From: a bacterium
Lineage (GTDB): Bacteria; Babelota; Babeliae; Babelales; JABDEC01
NCBI GenBank assembly: GCA_947486885.1
Contig: CANKVQ010000029.1
Span: forward strand, 1 to 6,744
Reading direction: 5' to 3'
Length of the DNA: 6,744 bases
The position numbers were made by a program, and so were the translations under genes. Under the pieces are notes generated by a model. It had not been told where the DNA came from, did no database searches, and saw only the letters and a program-made list of their open reading frames with translations. Of this stretch, positions 1-6,568 are shown piece after piece; the stretch's first letter is position 1; every line of letters starts with the position of its first letter.

Positions 1-473
1 AATTCTGTGATTTTATTTTGTGCGCCGTATTCAAATTTTAGAGCAGTTAATTTTTGTCGATAGCCCGGTAGTTGTTTAGCAATAGCAATAAAGCTGTCGC
101 TCATATAAGCTGCATGCCAATCTAAAATCTGGGATTCCGTAAGTTCAGCAGTGCTGCAATAGTTTTTGAACTCTGACACCGTACCTGTAGCTAAATCTGG
201 AACCAGTGCCGAACTGCTAAAGTTAATGTTATTTAAAATTGCATGTAAGTTCGAGTTGTTATTAAAGCTCGTATTAGCAAACACTGTGCTGGGCACTCTA
301 TGTCCAGGTGTACTAGTTTTGTTGACAGTGAGATTAGAAAATCCAACATCTGAATCTTTAATAACGAGATTATAGGGGATTTTGGTATTATTATACGCAG
401 CTAAATCTGATGTTAATATAACAGTAATTAATATTAAGCCTAAGCGATTAATTATATAAAATAGGCGCTGCAT
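1..473 (-). CDS. Secreted protein of unknown family, 3' end missing
   Basis: A reading frame open for 157 codons starts at an ATG whose reverse complement is at 471-473 and runs off the left edge without a stop. The N-terminus (MQRLFYIINRLGLILITVIL) is a basic start followed by a hydrophobic stretch of about 16 residues and then SDLAAY. This is a plausible Sec signal peptide cleaved near residue 25-26, so the product is probably exported. The rest is polar and rich in Asn, Ser and Thr (residues 28-100), with a single Cys at about 106 and a more helical stretch after about 110. I do not recognise a family and assign no function. The Shine-Dalgarno match is weak, but a promoter-like sequence lies 50-80 nt upstream. 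It is transcribed away from the plus-strand gene at 632. The frame is believable because it is long, stop-free in AT-rich DNA, and begins with a signal peptide exactly at the ATG. Confidence 0.78.
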   Translation of the reverse strand, partial: MQRLFYIINRLGLILITVILTSDLAAYNNTKIPYNLVIKDSDVGFSNLTVNKTSTPGHRVPSTVFANTSFNNNSNLHAILNNINFSSSALVPDLATGTVSEFKNYCSTAELTESQILDWHAAYMSDSFIAIAKQLPGYRQKLTALKFEYGAQNKITE

Positions 474-522
474 TGAAAACTCAATTATCTCATAAATCTA
501 GCTGTATAAATTTAGCTTGTTA

Positions 523-551
523 TATTTAACACATTACAGATTAGTTTCCAA
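523..551 (-). promoter_or_regulatory. Candidate sigma-70-type promoter for the minus-strand secreted-protein gene
   Basis: On the minus strand a TTGGAA hexamer (546-551) is followed after 17 nt by TAAATA (523-528), which resembles the -35 and -10 boxes of a housekeeping promoter. It lies 50 nt upstream of the ATG at 473, in the divergent intergenic region where a promoter is expected. In DNA this AT-rich, -10-like hexamers are common by chance, so this rests mainly on spacing and position. Confidence 0.3.
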
Positions 552-572
552 GTTATTTTTGTAAATTTCCAA

Positions 573-602
573 TTTTTATTAATTAAGTTTTTTATTAATT
601 AA
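573..602. repeat. Two direct copies of a 14-bp AT-only motif in the divergent intergenic region
   Basis: The sequence TTTTTATTAATTAA occurs at 573-586 and again at 589-602, with a 16-bp period. Each copy contains the 8-bp palindrome TTAATTAA (579-586 and 595-602). The pair ends immediately upstream of a TATAGT hexamer (605-610), which could be the -10 box of the gene starting at 632. It could be a regulatory site for a dimeric binding protein or simply an AT-rich promoter spacer. The repeat is seen directly; any function is inference. Confidence 0.5.
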
Positions 603-604
603 AC

Positions 605-623
605 TATAGTAAATTACTGGAGA
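605..623 (+). promoter_or_regulatory. Possible -10 box and ribosome binding site for the gene at 632
   Basis: TATAGT at 605-610 resembles a -10 box, but no good -35 hexamer lies 16-18 nt before it. GGAGA at 619-623 is a clear Shine-Dalgarno sequence, 8 nt before the ATG at 632. The ribosome site is well supported and fixes the start at 632 rather than the in-frame ATG at 638. The -10 assignment is weak; if it were used, the leader would be very short. Confidence 0.45.
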
Positions 624-631
624 ACAAAACT

Positions 632-1375
632 ATGAACATGACTGTAAATTCAAAAAAATTTGAAATTAAAAAAATTAATTTAATAATTATTATTATTTGT
701 TTTAGCACCAAATTTAATATATTTACGGTTAATCCCATAAATCCCACTTTTGTTGCGCCAATTATGAATCCACCTGTTAGTTTTCCCCCAGGTGCACAAA
801 TTTTTATGTTTAATATAAGCAGCAATAACGTTGAACAAGCTGCTAAGCAAGTTGCTGAAATCACTAATAGTGTTAAACAAAAACAAATTCAAGATCAATT
901 GCAAACTCAAGCTAGCAATTGGGACAAATTATATAATACTGGACTACTATCTTGGAATTTTATTAAAAATCATAAATTAGCAACTAGTATTTGTATCGCC
1001 GGCACGCTTTATATTTATTCACTTTATAAATTAAACCAGTTAGAACAACAATTAGAACAAACTGATAGTTTGAGCCATTGGAAAGCAGATTGTAACTTAG
1101 ATGAATTACTAGCAACTGATAATATTAAATTAGTCCAAGATTTAGATCAGTTAATTAAAAGTCACTATGAAACTTTCTTTAAATCTGAAATTGAACGTGA
1201 ATTAACAGTTGCAAATAGTTATTTAAGATTTTATCAACAAATTAAATTTTGGCATTTGACCAGATTTTATCCAAATCATGAATCCAAAATTAAAACTATA
1301 GAAATAAAAATTAGTCGCCTAAATTATTTAAAAAGTTTATTTAATAGCTGGCAGAATAGCAAAATTACTGCTTAA
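632..1375 (+). CDS. Membrane-anchored protein of unknown family (247 aa)
   Basis: I do not recognise a family. The N-terminus is basic (KKFEIKK) and is followed by a hydrophobic run at about residues 16-33 containing five consecutive Ile, which could be a signal peptide or anchor. A Pro-rich stretch follows (about 34-55, with repeated NP and PP). Residues 65-95 are Gln/Lys-rich and probably helical or coiled coil. A second hydrophobic segment at about 115-133 (KLATSICIAGTLYIYSLYK) looks like a true transmembrane helix. It is followed at once by a Gln/Glu/Leu stretch (134-144) and a long helical, charged and aromatic C-terminal half with no obvious catalytic motif. The start is backed by a GGAGA ribosome site at 8 nt. 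The gene stands alone on the plus strand and converges on the AmpC-like gene, with 9 nt between the two stops. Composition matches the neighbours. A structural or host-interaction role is possible but unsupported. Confidence 0.75.
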   Translation: MNMTVNSKKFEIKKINLIIIIICFSTKFNIFTVNPINPTFVAPIMNPPVSFPPGAQIFMFNISSNNVEQAAKQVAEITNSVKQKQIQDQLQTQASNWDKLYNTGLLSWNFIKNHKLATSICIAGTLYIYSLYKLNQLEQQLEQTDSLSHWKADCNLDELLATDNIKLVQDLDQLIKSHYETFFKSEIERELTVANSYLRFYQQIKFWHLTRFYPNHESKIKTIEIKISRLNYLKSLFNSWQNSKITA

Positions 1376-1384
1376 TTATTTTAA

Positions 1385-2590
1385 CTATTTACTAGTTTTA
1401 CGTAACAATTCTTTACCGAATTTTTTTATAATTTTCCAACCATTAGGCAAACGTTTATTAGCCATTAATACGATGCCAATTTTCTGATTAGGAACTACGC
1501 CAATGTAAGCTTGAAAGCCATTAGTTGTACCAGTTTTGTCGAAGAGATAATTACCACTAAAGAAGCGTTGATCTGTATGAATTTTCTCAGCTAAACGACC
1601 AGTTAATCCACCAATTTGATTGGTTGATAAATTATCCATTGTCCAGCCTAACCCGTGTTTTAAATTGCCAATTTTAACATGTGGCGTCTGAGTTAGTTTA
1701 ATAGCTTGATCTAGATCATGTGGCGTATTAGCTAGCCCTATGGTAGCTTGCATAAAATTTAACATATCGATAGAAGTAGCCCGTAAGCCACCCGAGCCTA
1801 ATAATAATGGGCGCTCTCGATCCCAGTAAGTAGTTAATTTACCAGATTTATCATAACACTTAGCATAATAAATTTTATAATTTTCTGGGACAACTACACC
1901 AATAGCGCTCATATTTAATGGCACTAAAATACGCTCTGTAAATAACATATTAATAGTTTTACGCGTCGATTCTTCTAGGGCCAAACGTAATAATTCTATG
2001 CCATGATTAGAATAACGATATATCGCCTGTTTAGTTGCTGGTCGCCATTTAATCATATGTCGTAATAAACTTTCTTTAGAAGAAATATCTACAGGAACGT
2101 CATAGGGTAACGCAGCGGTATGCGTGCAAAGTTGTTCGATAGTCATAGTATTTAAACGCTGATTATTTTTTAAAAAATAGATATGATCACTAATAGCATC
2201 ATGCAATTGCATACGATTGGCTAGAATCTCTTGCGCAATTAAAATACAGGTAAAAACTTTGGAAATTGATCCAATTTCAAATAAAGTAGCTCGTGTAACT
2301 GGAATTTTATTTTCGCGATTAGCATAACCAAAATGAAAAATATATGGCGTATTATGCACATAAAGCGCTACCGCCATGCCTGGAATTTTATATTTACGCA
2401 TAAAGCGCTGCACATATTGCTTAACTATAGGAATAGTTGGTGAATTAAGTGCTCGTTTTTTGGATATGGTCAGAACCGGAGTATTAAAAAACAAGCTGAT
2501 AGTTAAATACATTAAAAATTTAATACTAGCGCTAGATTTATTTAAATTATTTAAATTAATAAAAAAATATTTTTGGAATAATTTTTTCAT
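1385..2590 (-). CDS. Class C beta-lactamase-type serine hydrolase (AmpC-like, 401 aa)
   Basis: This is a serine hydrolase of the beta-lactamase/penicillin-binding-protein fold. Class C enzymes acylate an active-site Ser with the beta-lactam ring; relatives act as DD-peptidases or esterases. All three motifs are present in order: S108-I-S-K111 within FEIGSISKVFT, Y193-S-N195 within YRYSNHG, and K352-T-G354 within FDKTGTTNGF. Around them HGLGWTMDN (312-320), GSGGLRA (265-271) and GIVLMANKRLPN (372-383) resemble AmpC closely, including the C-terminal GIV-LANK-YPN block of enterobacterial AmpC. The enzyme is a little longer than typical AmpC (about 360-380 aa) because of an N-terminal extension whose hydrophobic part is at about 24-40. 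This is probably an atypical signal peptide or anchor, so the domain should be periplasmic. The ATG overlaps the stop of the upstream MCE gene by one base (TAATG), suggesting translational coupling. Family membership is secure. Whether it hydrolyses antibiotics or only acts on peptidoglycan or esters cannot be read from sequence. Confidence 0.93.
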   Translation of the reverse strand: MKKLFQKYFFINLNNLNKSSASIKFLMYLTISLFFNTPVLTISKKRALNSPTIPIVKQYVQRFMRKYKIPGMAVALYVHNTPYIFHFGYANRENKIPVTRATLFEIGSISKVFTCILIAQEILANRMQLHDAISDHIYFLKNNQRLNTMTIEQLCTHTAALPYDVPVDISSKESLLRHMIKWRPATKQAIYRYSNHGIELLRLALEESTRKTINMLFTERILVPLNMSAIGVVVPENYKIYYAKCYDKSGKLTTYWDRERPLLLGSGGLRATSIDMLNFMQATIGLANTPHDLDQAIKLTQTPHVKIGNLKHGLGWTMDNLSTNQIGGLTGRLAEKIHTDQRFFSGNYLFDKTGTTNGFQAYIGVVPNQKIGIVLMANKRLPNGWKIIKKFGKELLRKTSK

Positions 2591-4158
2591 TAATTTGCCA
2601 TCCCGTTTAAACCTAACCGATCAAACATATATTTGAGACTATCGTCCGTAAATCTAATACCCATACCAATAAATAGATTCTTATTCTCTTTAGAAGCAAA
2701 ATCATCTACCCCAAATGATAGATAAATTGAATCTAATATAAATAGTCTATTCAACCATTTTAAATGTGGCCGTCGATCATCTAAGCGATCTTGGCCACGA
2801 AAATCAAACGCTTCTAACGTCGAAACCCAGCGCAAACGTTCGTCATAGAATGGTACATAATAATCTGTTGCTAAACCAAACGTATTTTCAAAGACCCCAA
2901 ATCTAAAAGACCAATTGTGAAATACTTTGCCAAATTGTAAACCATAGCGCAATATATTGCGTTTTAAGGTTAGTGACTCTACTGTGGCTGGTACCAAATC
3001 AGCCGCCATGATCTGCGCATCTGTTAATTGTTCACTATCAGAGTTAAAATATTTGTGCTTAGTTTCTAAACGTTCCGTCACGGCACCTTTTTCAGAGCCA
3101 ACTAACTGGACTAAGTAATACCAATCTTCTGATGTATGTAATCTAAAATTAAAATAGCCCTTAGAATCCGGATGATTATAATCTTCAGCTTTACGATACA
3201 TAGATTCAAAATGCGTATCAACTACAACACCCATATTATCAATTAGAGCAGCGTAGCTGCGCAAACCATGCGCTACAGTTTTCATATCGTCATAAACTTC
3301 GGACTCATTAATCATTTTACCTAATAAACCATCACCATGATCAATTTTCTCAGCTACTGATTTTACAGCCTGAATCGTATCACCTAACTCACCAGTAATT
3401 TTACCAAAATCCTGGTCTAATACGTGGGAAATTTTATCTAAGCTATCTTGAACTGCTGGAAAAATTTGCGTATCTAATTTTTCTGATAAATTGCGAATAT
3501 CACGACCTAATGGCGCTAATTCCGCTGCAAATTGATTCACATTAAAAATCATGTGATCTATATTTTCGCCATTATTAACTAATATCCCAGTAAAGCTAGC
3601 TATATTATTTGCTGCTGTATCTAAGTTTTGCATAATCGCTTGTAGATTTTGTTCCCGTTCGGTCCCCACAACTGATTTTAATGCTAGTGAAACATCTTCA
3701 ACATTTTTAGCAATACTCTCAATTCTAGCAATTAAACTCTCAATCGATGCTGCAGTGCTATTACGGCGCCCACCAAGTAATGTACTATTAGAATTCATGA
3801 TTAACGCATCTGGCGAACCTGGCGCAATTTCAATAAATTTACTGCCTAGTAAACTTTCTTGCCTAATTTCTACTTTAGCATCAGCATGTATATTATATTT
3901 ATTGCGAATCATTAATTTAACTTTGACTTGTCCGCCATGCTCTTCAAGTGTGATATCGTCCACCCAGCCAACTTTTACACCAGCAATTTTGACATTGGCT
4001 TTATCATCTAAACCTGAAGCATCGCGAAAGTGTACATAGTAAGAATTGTAACGTTTAACATCAAAACGAAAAACTCCTAAATAAAATGCTGTACCACCAA
4101 AAATTCCCAAAGCGATCAGAACAAAAATTCCGACCCTAGCTTCTGTACTTATTTGCAA
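2590..4158 (-). CDS. mlaD: MlaD/MCE-domain lipid transport protein with C-terminal barrel-like domain (522 aa)
   Basis: This is an MCE-family substrate-binding component of a lipid ABC transport system that moves phospholipid between the membranes. An inner-membrane anchor at about residues 9-29 follows the short cytoplasmic start QISTEARVG, typical of MlaD. The MCE domain spans about 38-114, with YYVHFRDASGL, KIAGVKVGWVDDI and GSKFIEIAPG as characteristic blocks. A long helical region (about 135-310) carries the conserved GDGLLGKMINESEVYDDM segment (275-292). Residues 334-505 are rich in alternating aromatic/hydrophobic beta strands and end in FIGMGIRFTDD, as in MCE proteins fused to an outer-membrane-type barrel such as Veillonella parvula MlaD. 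At 522 aa it far exceeds E. coli MlaD (183 aa). The start is TTG (4156-4158): an AGGAAA ribosome site (4166-4171) sits 7 nt before it, and the next in-frame Met is residue 83, inside the MCE domain. It lies 19 nt after gspK. MlaE and MlaF partners are absent here. Confidence 0.92.
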   Translation of the reverse strand: MQISTEARVGIFVLIALGIFGGTAFYLGVFRFDVKRYNSYYVHFRDASGLDDKANVKIAGVKVGWVDDITLEEHGGQVKVKLMIRNKYNIHADAKVEIRQESLLGSKFIEIAPGSPDALIMNSNSTLLGGRRNSTAASIESLIARIESIAKNVEDVSLALKSVVGTEREQNLQAIMQNLDTAANNIASFTGILVNNGENIDHMIFNVNQFAAELAPLGRDIRNLSEKLDTQIFPAVQDSLDKISHVLDQDFGKITGELGDTIQAVKSVAEKIDHGDGLLGKMINESEVYDDMKTVAHGLRSYAALIDNMGVVVDTHFESMYRKAEDYNHPDSKGYFNFRLHTSEDWYYLVQLVGSEKGAVTERLETKHKYFNSDSEQLTDAQIMAADLVPATVESLTLKRNILRYGLQFGKVFHNWSFRFGVFENTFGLATDYYVPFYDERLRWVSTLEAFDFRGQDRLDDRRPHLKWLNRLFILDSIYLSFGVDDFASKENKNLFIGMGIRFTDDSLKYMFDRLGLNGMAN

Positions 4159-4165
4159 GTTGCTA

Positions 4166-4171
4166 TTTCCT
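4166..4171 (-). promoter_or_regulatory. Ribosome binding site that fixes a TTG start for mlaD
   Basis: On the minus strand AGGAAA is followed after 7 nt by TTG at 4158. No ATG or GTG exists in frame before the transmembrane anchor, and the first in-frame Met would remove both the anchor and half of the MCE domain. TTG is therefore very likely the genuine start codon. Confidence 0.7.
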
Positions 4172-4177
4172 AAGTAA

Positions 4178-5182
4178 CTAAATCCAGTACAGCCTTACCA
4201 CATTAAAAGAAGTGCCGCCGTTGGTATTATCGCTTTGTATTATAGCAAAAATCTTACAGGTAATTAAGTTAACTGTGCTGTAAACTAGCACAGAAAATGT
4301 CATTGGCGGTAAAACATCTGCTATAAAGAGTGATAGCATCTCTGGCGAAAGCTTAGAAATTTTAGAAACGCCGTATAATTCGCTAATAATTTCTTCAATT
4401 TCAGGCGCCTTAGCTGTTGCTCCAGCTTTAGGTTTTTCTTGTAAATTATGCAATTTTTTAAACACTGCTTGAACTGCTTGTTTACGCGCAGCACTATCCT
4501 GATGACTATTTAACCCCATTAAATTTAACAAACTATTTGATAACAACAGTGGATTAGATTTAGCATGTGGATCAATTACCGTAAATAAATCAGTTAAAAA
4601 TATTTTGGCTTGATTTTCTTTGCTAGGTGCATAATAAATCTGATTTTTAAATCGTTCAGCTATCTTAGGCTCATTTAAAAGTTCAGAAACATCATTTAAT
4701 GGCCCAGATTTAATTTTTAAAAACTGTTCTAAGTCAACTATAAAATCTGGCTTCAATAAATTAGTTTTAGCCAATACTTCTAGCAAAGCTTTACGCTGCT
4801 TTTCTGGAAAAACATGTTTTTCAAAATCATAAAGTTGATTTAAATTAAATTTACCTTGCTCGCAAGTAATACAAAAATTGATTTCGCCATCAATGCCATC
4901 AATGTCGCTTTTAAATTGAATTTTATGCCAATTATTAAGCACCGGAAAAACTTGATTTAAATATTCTTCTTGTTCATAACTTTTATTAGCTAAAATACTC
5001 ATTGCTAACTGCACACCACTAAAAGCTAACAAATGAGCTTGGTCACGTTTTAAGCTGGTATGTATAAATGGTATCGCACCGGAACTGCGATAATAAATCT
5101 TAGTTACAATCACAGTCATTAGTGCTAACAATAAAACTGTTAATAATAAAATAAAACCAGAATTTTGAGATTTATTATGCAC
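4178..5182 (-). CDS. gspK: Type II secretion minor pseudopilin GspK-like
   Basis: GspK caps the tip of the T2SS pseudopilus together with GspI and GspJ. The product begins with a short leader ending NSG, then FILLLTVLLLALMTVIVT: a prepilin-type cleavage site (Gly9/Phe10 from this start) and hydrophobic helix. There is no Glu at +5, the known hallmark of GspK. Further family-like blocks are GEINFCITCEQGKFNLNQL (about 99-117), GPLNDVSELL (160-169) and LFTVIDPHAKSN (199-210), which match the Gly-rich core, the SVSEL-like region and the late Thr-Val segment of GspK. A CxxC pair (CITC, 104-107) is noted. At about 334 aa the length is normal. The longest frame begins at TTG 5188 after a stop 12 nt upstream, but a TAGG sequence sits 6 nt before GTG 5182 and directly abuts the TTG, so I prefer GTG. 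The gene follows gspJ by about 28 nt and precedes mlaD by 19 nt. A minor pilin of another type IV filament is the main alternative. Confidence 0.8.
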   Translation of the reverse strand: MHNKSQNSGFILLLTVLLLALMTVIVTKIYYRSSGAIPFIHTSLKRDQAHLLAFSGVQLAMSILANKSYEQEEYLNQVFPVLNNWHKIQFKSDIDGIDGEINFCITCEQGKFNLNQLYDFEKHVFPEKQRKALLEVLAKTNLLKPDFIVDLEQFLKIKSGPLNDVSELLNEPKIAERFKNQIYYAPSKENQAKIFLTDLFTVIDPHAKSNPLLLSNSLLNLMGLNSHQDSAARKQAVQAVFKKLHNLQEKPKAGATAKAPEIEEIISELYGVSKISKLSPEMLSLFIADVLPPMTFSVLVYSTVNLITCKIFAIIQSDNTNGGTSFNVVRLYWI

Positions 5183-5210
5183 ATGCAACCTAATATTTTA
5201 TTTTTTTAAT

Positions 5211-6041
5211 TCACACTATCTTTTCTGTTTCAGAATTATTTTTAGATTCATCAGAGTTTTTTTCTGAGTTTTTTTCTGAGTTATCTTTCTCGATCTCATT
5301 TTTTTCTTTAGCTTGAATAATTTTTTGATAAGTATAAATTGGCAAATCTAATTCATAACTAGTTGAACCAATATGTTCTTTGTTATCCCATAATTCTAAA
5401 CTAAATTTAATATAAGCTGGCAGGTTTTTAAATTCACCGGCTTGTTTAGCAGTAAAATTAACCTTAAGTAATTCTGATTTATCAACAATAGTTTTGCCAG
5501 ATTTACCAGTTTTTTCGGCCTTATCTGAATGCACTTTCTTAATAGGTTTTTCTTCCGGCATGAAATAAACAACTTTAAGCGCTTTAACATCATCAATCAC
5601 CGTATATGCGCGCGCATTTTTTAAGGCACTATATGTTAAGATCTCTGACTCTGTGCGTTGAATCTTAAATGTGTCAGGTTGCGCTAACACATTACTCACT
5701 TGATATCTCACTCGCACTATTTTTGGGTTAGTTTCAATCGCAGTCCGCAATGGATTCATACTAATAAAAGTTAACAATTGTAAATTACCGTCATTACTTT
5801 CTCCCAAAAAATATTTTTGATTTTTCGCTGTAGATTTAGGCATAAATGCTCCGGCTAAATCGCGACTCAACTGATTTTTAAGTATCAGCACTCGCATATC
5901 GAGCGACAATAAATCATCTGCAATATGCGCAGCACGCTGTAATTGATATAAGCAAGCATATAGCATAGTCACTAAAAGTGCTGAAATTAATAACCCAAAA
6001 ACCAGTTCTATTAAAGTGAAACCACTAGAGTTTTTTACCAC
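5211..6041 (-). CDS. gspJ: Type II secretion minor pseudopilin GspJ-like with charged tail (276 aa)
   Basis: GspJ is part of the GspI-J-K tip complex of the T2SS pseudopilus, inserted in the inner membrane and processed by the prepilin peptidase. The N-terminus is a textbook prepilin: MVKNSSG then FTLIELVFGLLISALLVTML, with cleavage after Gly7 and Glu at +5 (Glu12). GspJ-like blocks follow: LKNQLSRDLAGAF (54-66), IVRVRYQV (108-115) and LPAYIKFSLELWD (207-219). Two additions are unusual: a Lys/Asp/Ser-rich insert (about 164-192) and a C-terminal tail (about 244-276) made of Glu, Lys, Asn and Ser with repeated SEKN. The start is GTG at 6041, overlapping the gspI stop by one base (TAGTG), with AGGAG (6047-6051) 5 nt upstream, so the start is well supported and coupled to gspI. 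Confidence 0.85.
   Translation of the reverse strand: MVKNSSGFTLIELVFGLLISALLVTMLYACLYQLQRAAHIADDLLSLDMRVLILKNQLSRDLAGAFMPKSTAKNQKYFLGESNDGNLQLLTFISMNPLRTAIETNPKIVRVRYQVSNVLAQPDTFKIQRTESEILTYSALKNARAYTVIDDVKALKVVYFMPEEKPIKKVHSDKAEKTGKSGKTIVDKSELLKVNFTAKQAGEFKNLPAYIKFSLELWDNKEHIGSTSYELDLPIYTYQKIIQAKEKNEIEKDNSEKNSEKNSDESKNNSETEKIV
5254..5282. repeat. Short 12-bp tandem repeat in the gspJ tail
   Basis: The unit GAGTTTTTTTCT (plus strand) occurs at 5254-5265 and 5266-5277, then restarts as GAGTT (5278-5282). On the coding strand it encodes repeated SEKN residues and includes two runs of seven adenines. The unit is a multiple of three, so copy-number change would keep the frame, but slippage within an A7 run would alter only the last 25 or so residues. 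Confidence 0.6.
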
Positions 6042-6568
6042 TAATGCTCCTGCCCAGTCTTAGGTGTACTAGTATTTTTAGCATCTGGTGCATGCTCGAC
6101 CTTAATTTTTTCATTATCAGTATCTTTTTCATCTTCAGCTAATTGTGGCACATGCACTGCCATAACTAATTGTTCATTATCTGCTTCCAGTTTAATTAAA
6201 CGTATATTAGGAAAATTTTTTAACTCTGAATTAGCATTAACTGTAGTAAAAATAGCTTTTAAATCCAATGCTGGCTGCTCTAAACGTTTTTCGATCGCAC
6301 CAGAGCTCGTAAATAAATTATTTAGAAAATTATGATCGATAAATAGATTCTGTAATACTAATGTTCTTTGTGTTAAATGATGCGCCTGACTAACTTGTCT
6401 AAAAATAGTATTTTGCAATCCAAATAACGACATTAAAACTAATCCAATCATAGTGAGCGCAATCATTATTTCCATAAATGAAAACCCAGAATTATGTGTT
6501 ACAGGGGTGCATACTGTAGGGGTGTGCGATAATTGAAGATTATGTGGCAGGCGTTTGATAGGAATCAT
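6041..6568 (-). CDS. gspI: Type II secretion minor pseudopilin GspI-like (175 aa)
   Basis: In characterised systems GspI is the scaffold of the tip complex, binding GspJ and GspK. The prepilin signature is NSG then FSFMEIMIALTMIGLVLMSL, with cleavage after Gly28 and Glu at +5 (Glu33), followed by a hydrophobic helix and QNTIFRQVSQAHHLTQRTL, the amphipathic half of the helix. The globular part is short and ends in an acidic/basic low-complexity tail (about 144-175, beginning AEDEKDTDNEK). The leader of 28 residues is long for this family; no ATG, GTG or TTG lies between 6568 and the cleavage site, so the ATG is retained although its ribosome site is poor (GAG only 1 nt away). The first 29 nt overlap the upstream gene, so re-initiation after that stop is plausible. 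The order H-I-J-K supports the assignment. Assignment to I rather than another minor pilin rests on order, size and the neighbouring J and K. Confidence 0.8.
   Translation of the reverse strand: MIPIKRLPHNLQLSHTPTVCTPVTHNSGFSFMEIMIALTMIGLVLMSLFGLQNTIFRQVSQAHHLTQRTLVLQNLFIDHNFLNNLFTSSGAIEKRLEQPALDLKAIFTTVNANSELKNFPNIRLIKLEADNEQLVMAVHVPQLAEDEKDTDNEKIKVEHAPDAKNTSTPKTGQEH

Noticed and set aside
166..375. Plus-strand 69-codon open frame
   Set aside because: It is antisense to the minus-strand secreted-protein frame, which has a signal peptide exactly at its ATG; the plus-strand product shows no coherent pattern.
604..910. Minus-strand open frames opposite the gene at 632
   Set aside because: They lie wholly antisense to a plus-strand gene with a good ribosome site, are mostly mirror images of its AT-rich hydrophobic region, and lack their own ribosome site or domain.
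1350..1400. Possible bidirectional terminator between the convergent genes (AGCA/TGCT arms near the stop of the plus-strand gene)
   Set aside because: The stem is only 4 bp with no G+C-rich extension and no clean U-tract, so it does not meet the criteria for a rho-independent terminator.
3755..4039. Plus-strand 94-codon open frame inside mlaD
   Set aside because: It is the antisense shadow of the conserved MCE domain.
5254..5282. Phase variation through the A7 runs in the gspJ tail
   Set aside because: Seven-base runs are ordinary in DNA this AT-rich, and slippage would alter only the last residues of a low-complexity tail, not switch the gene off.
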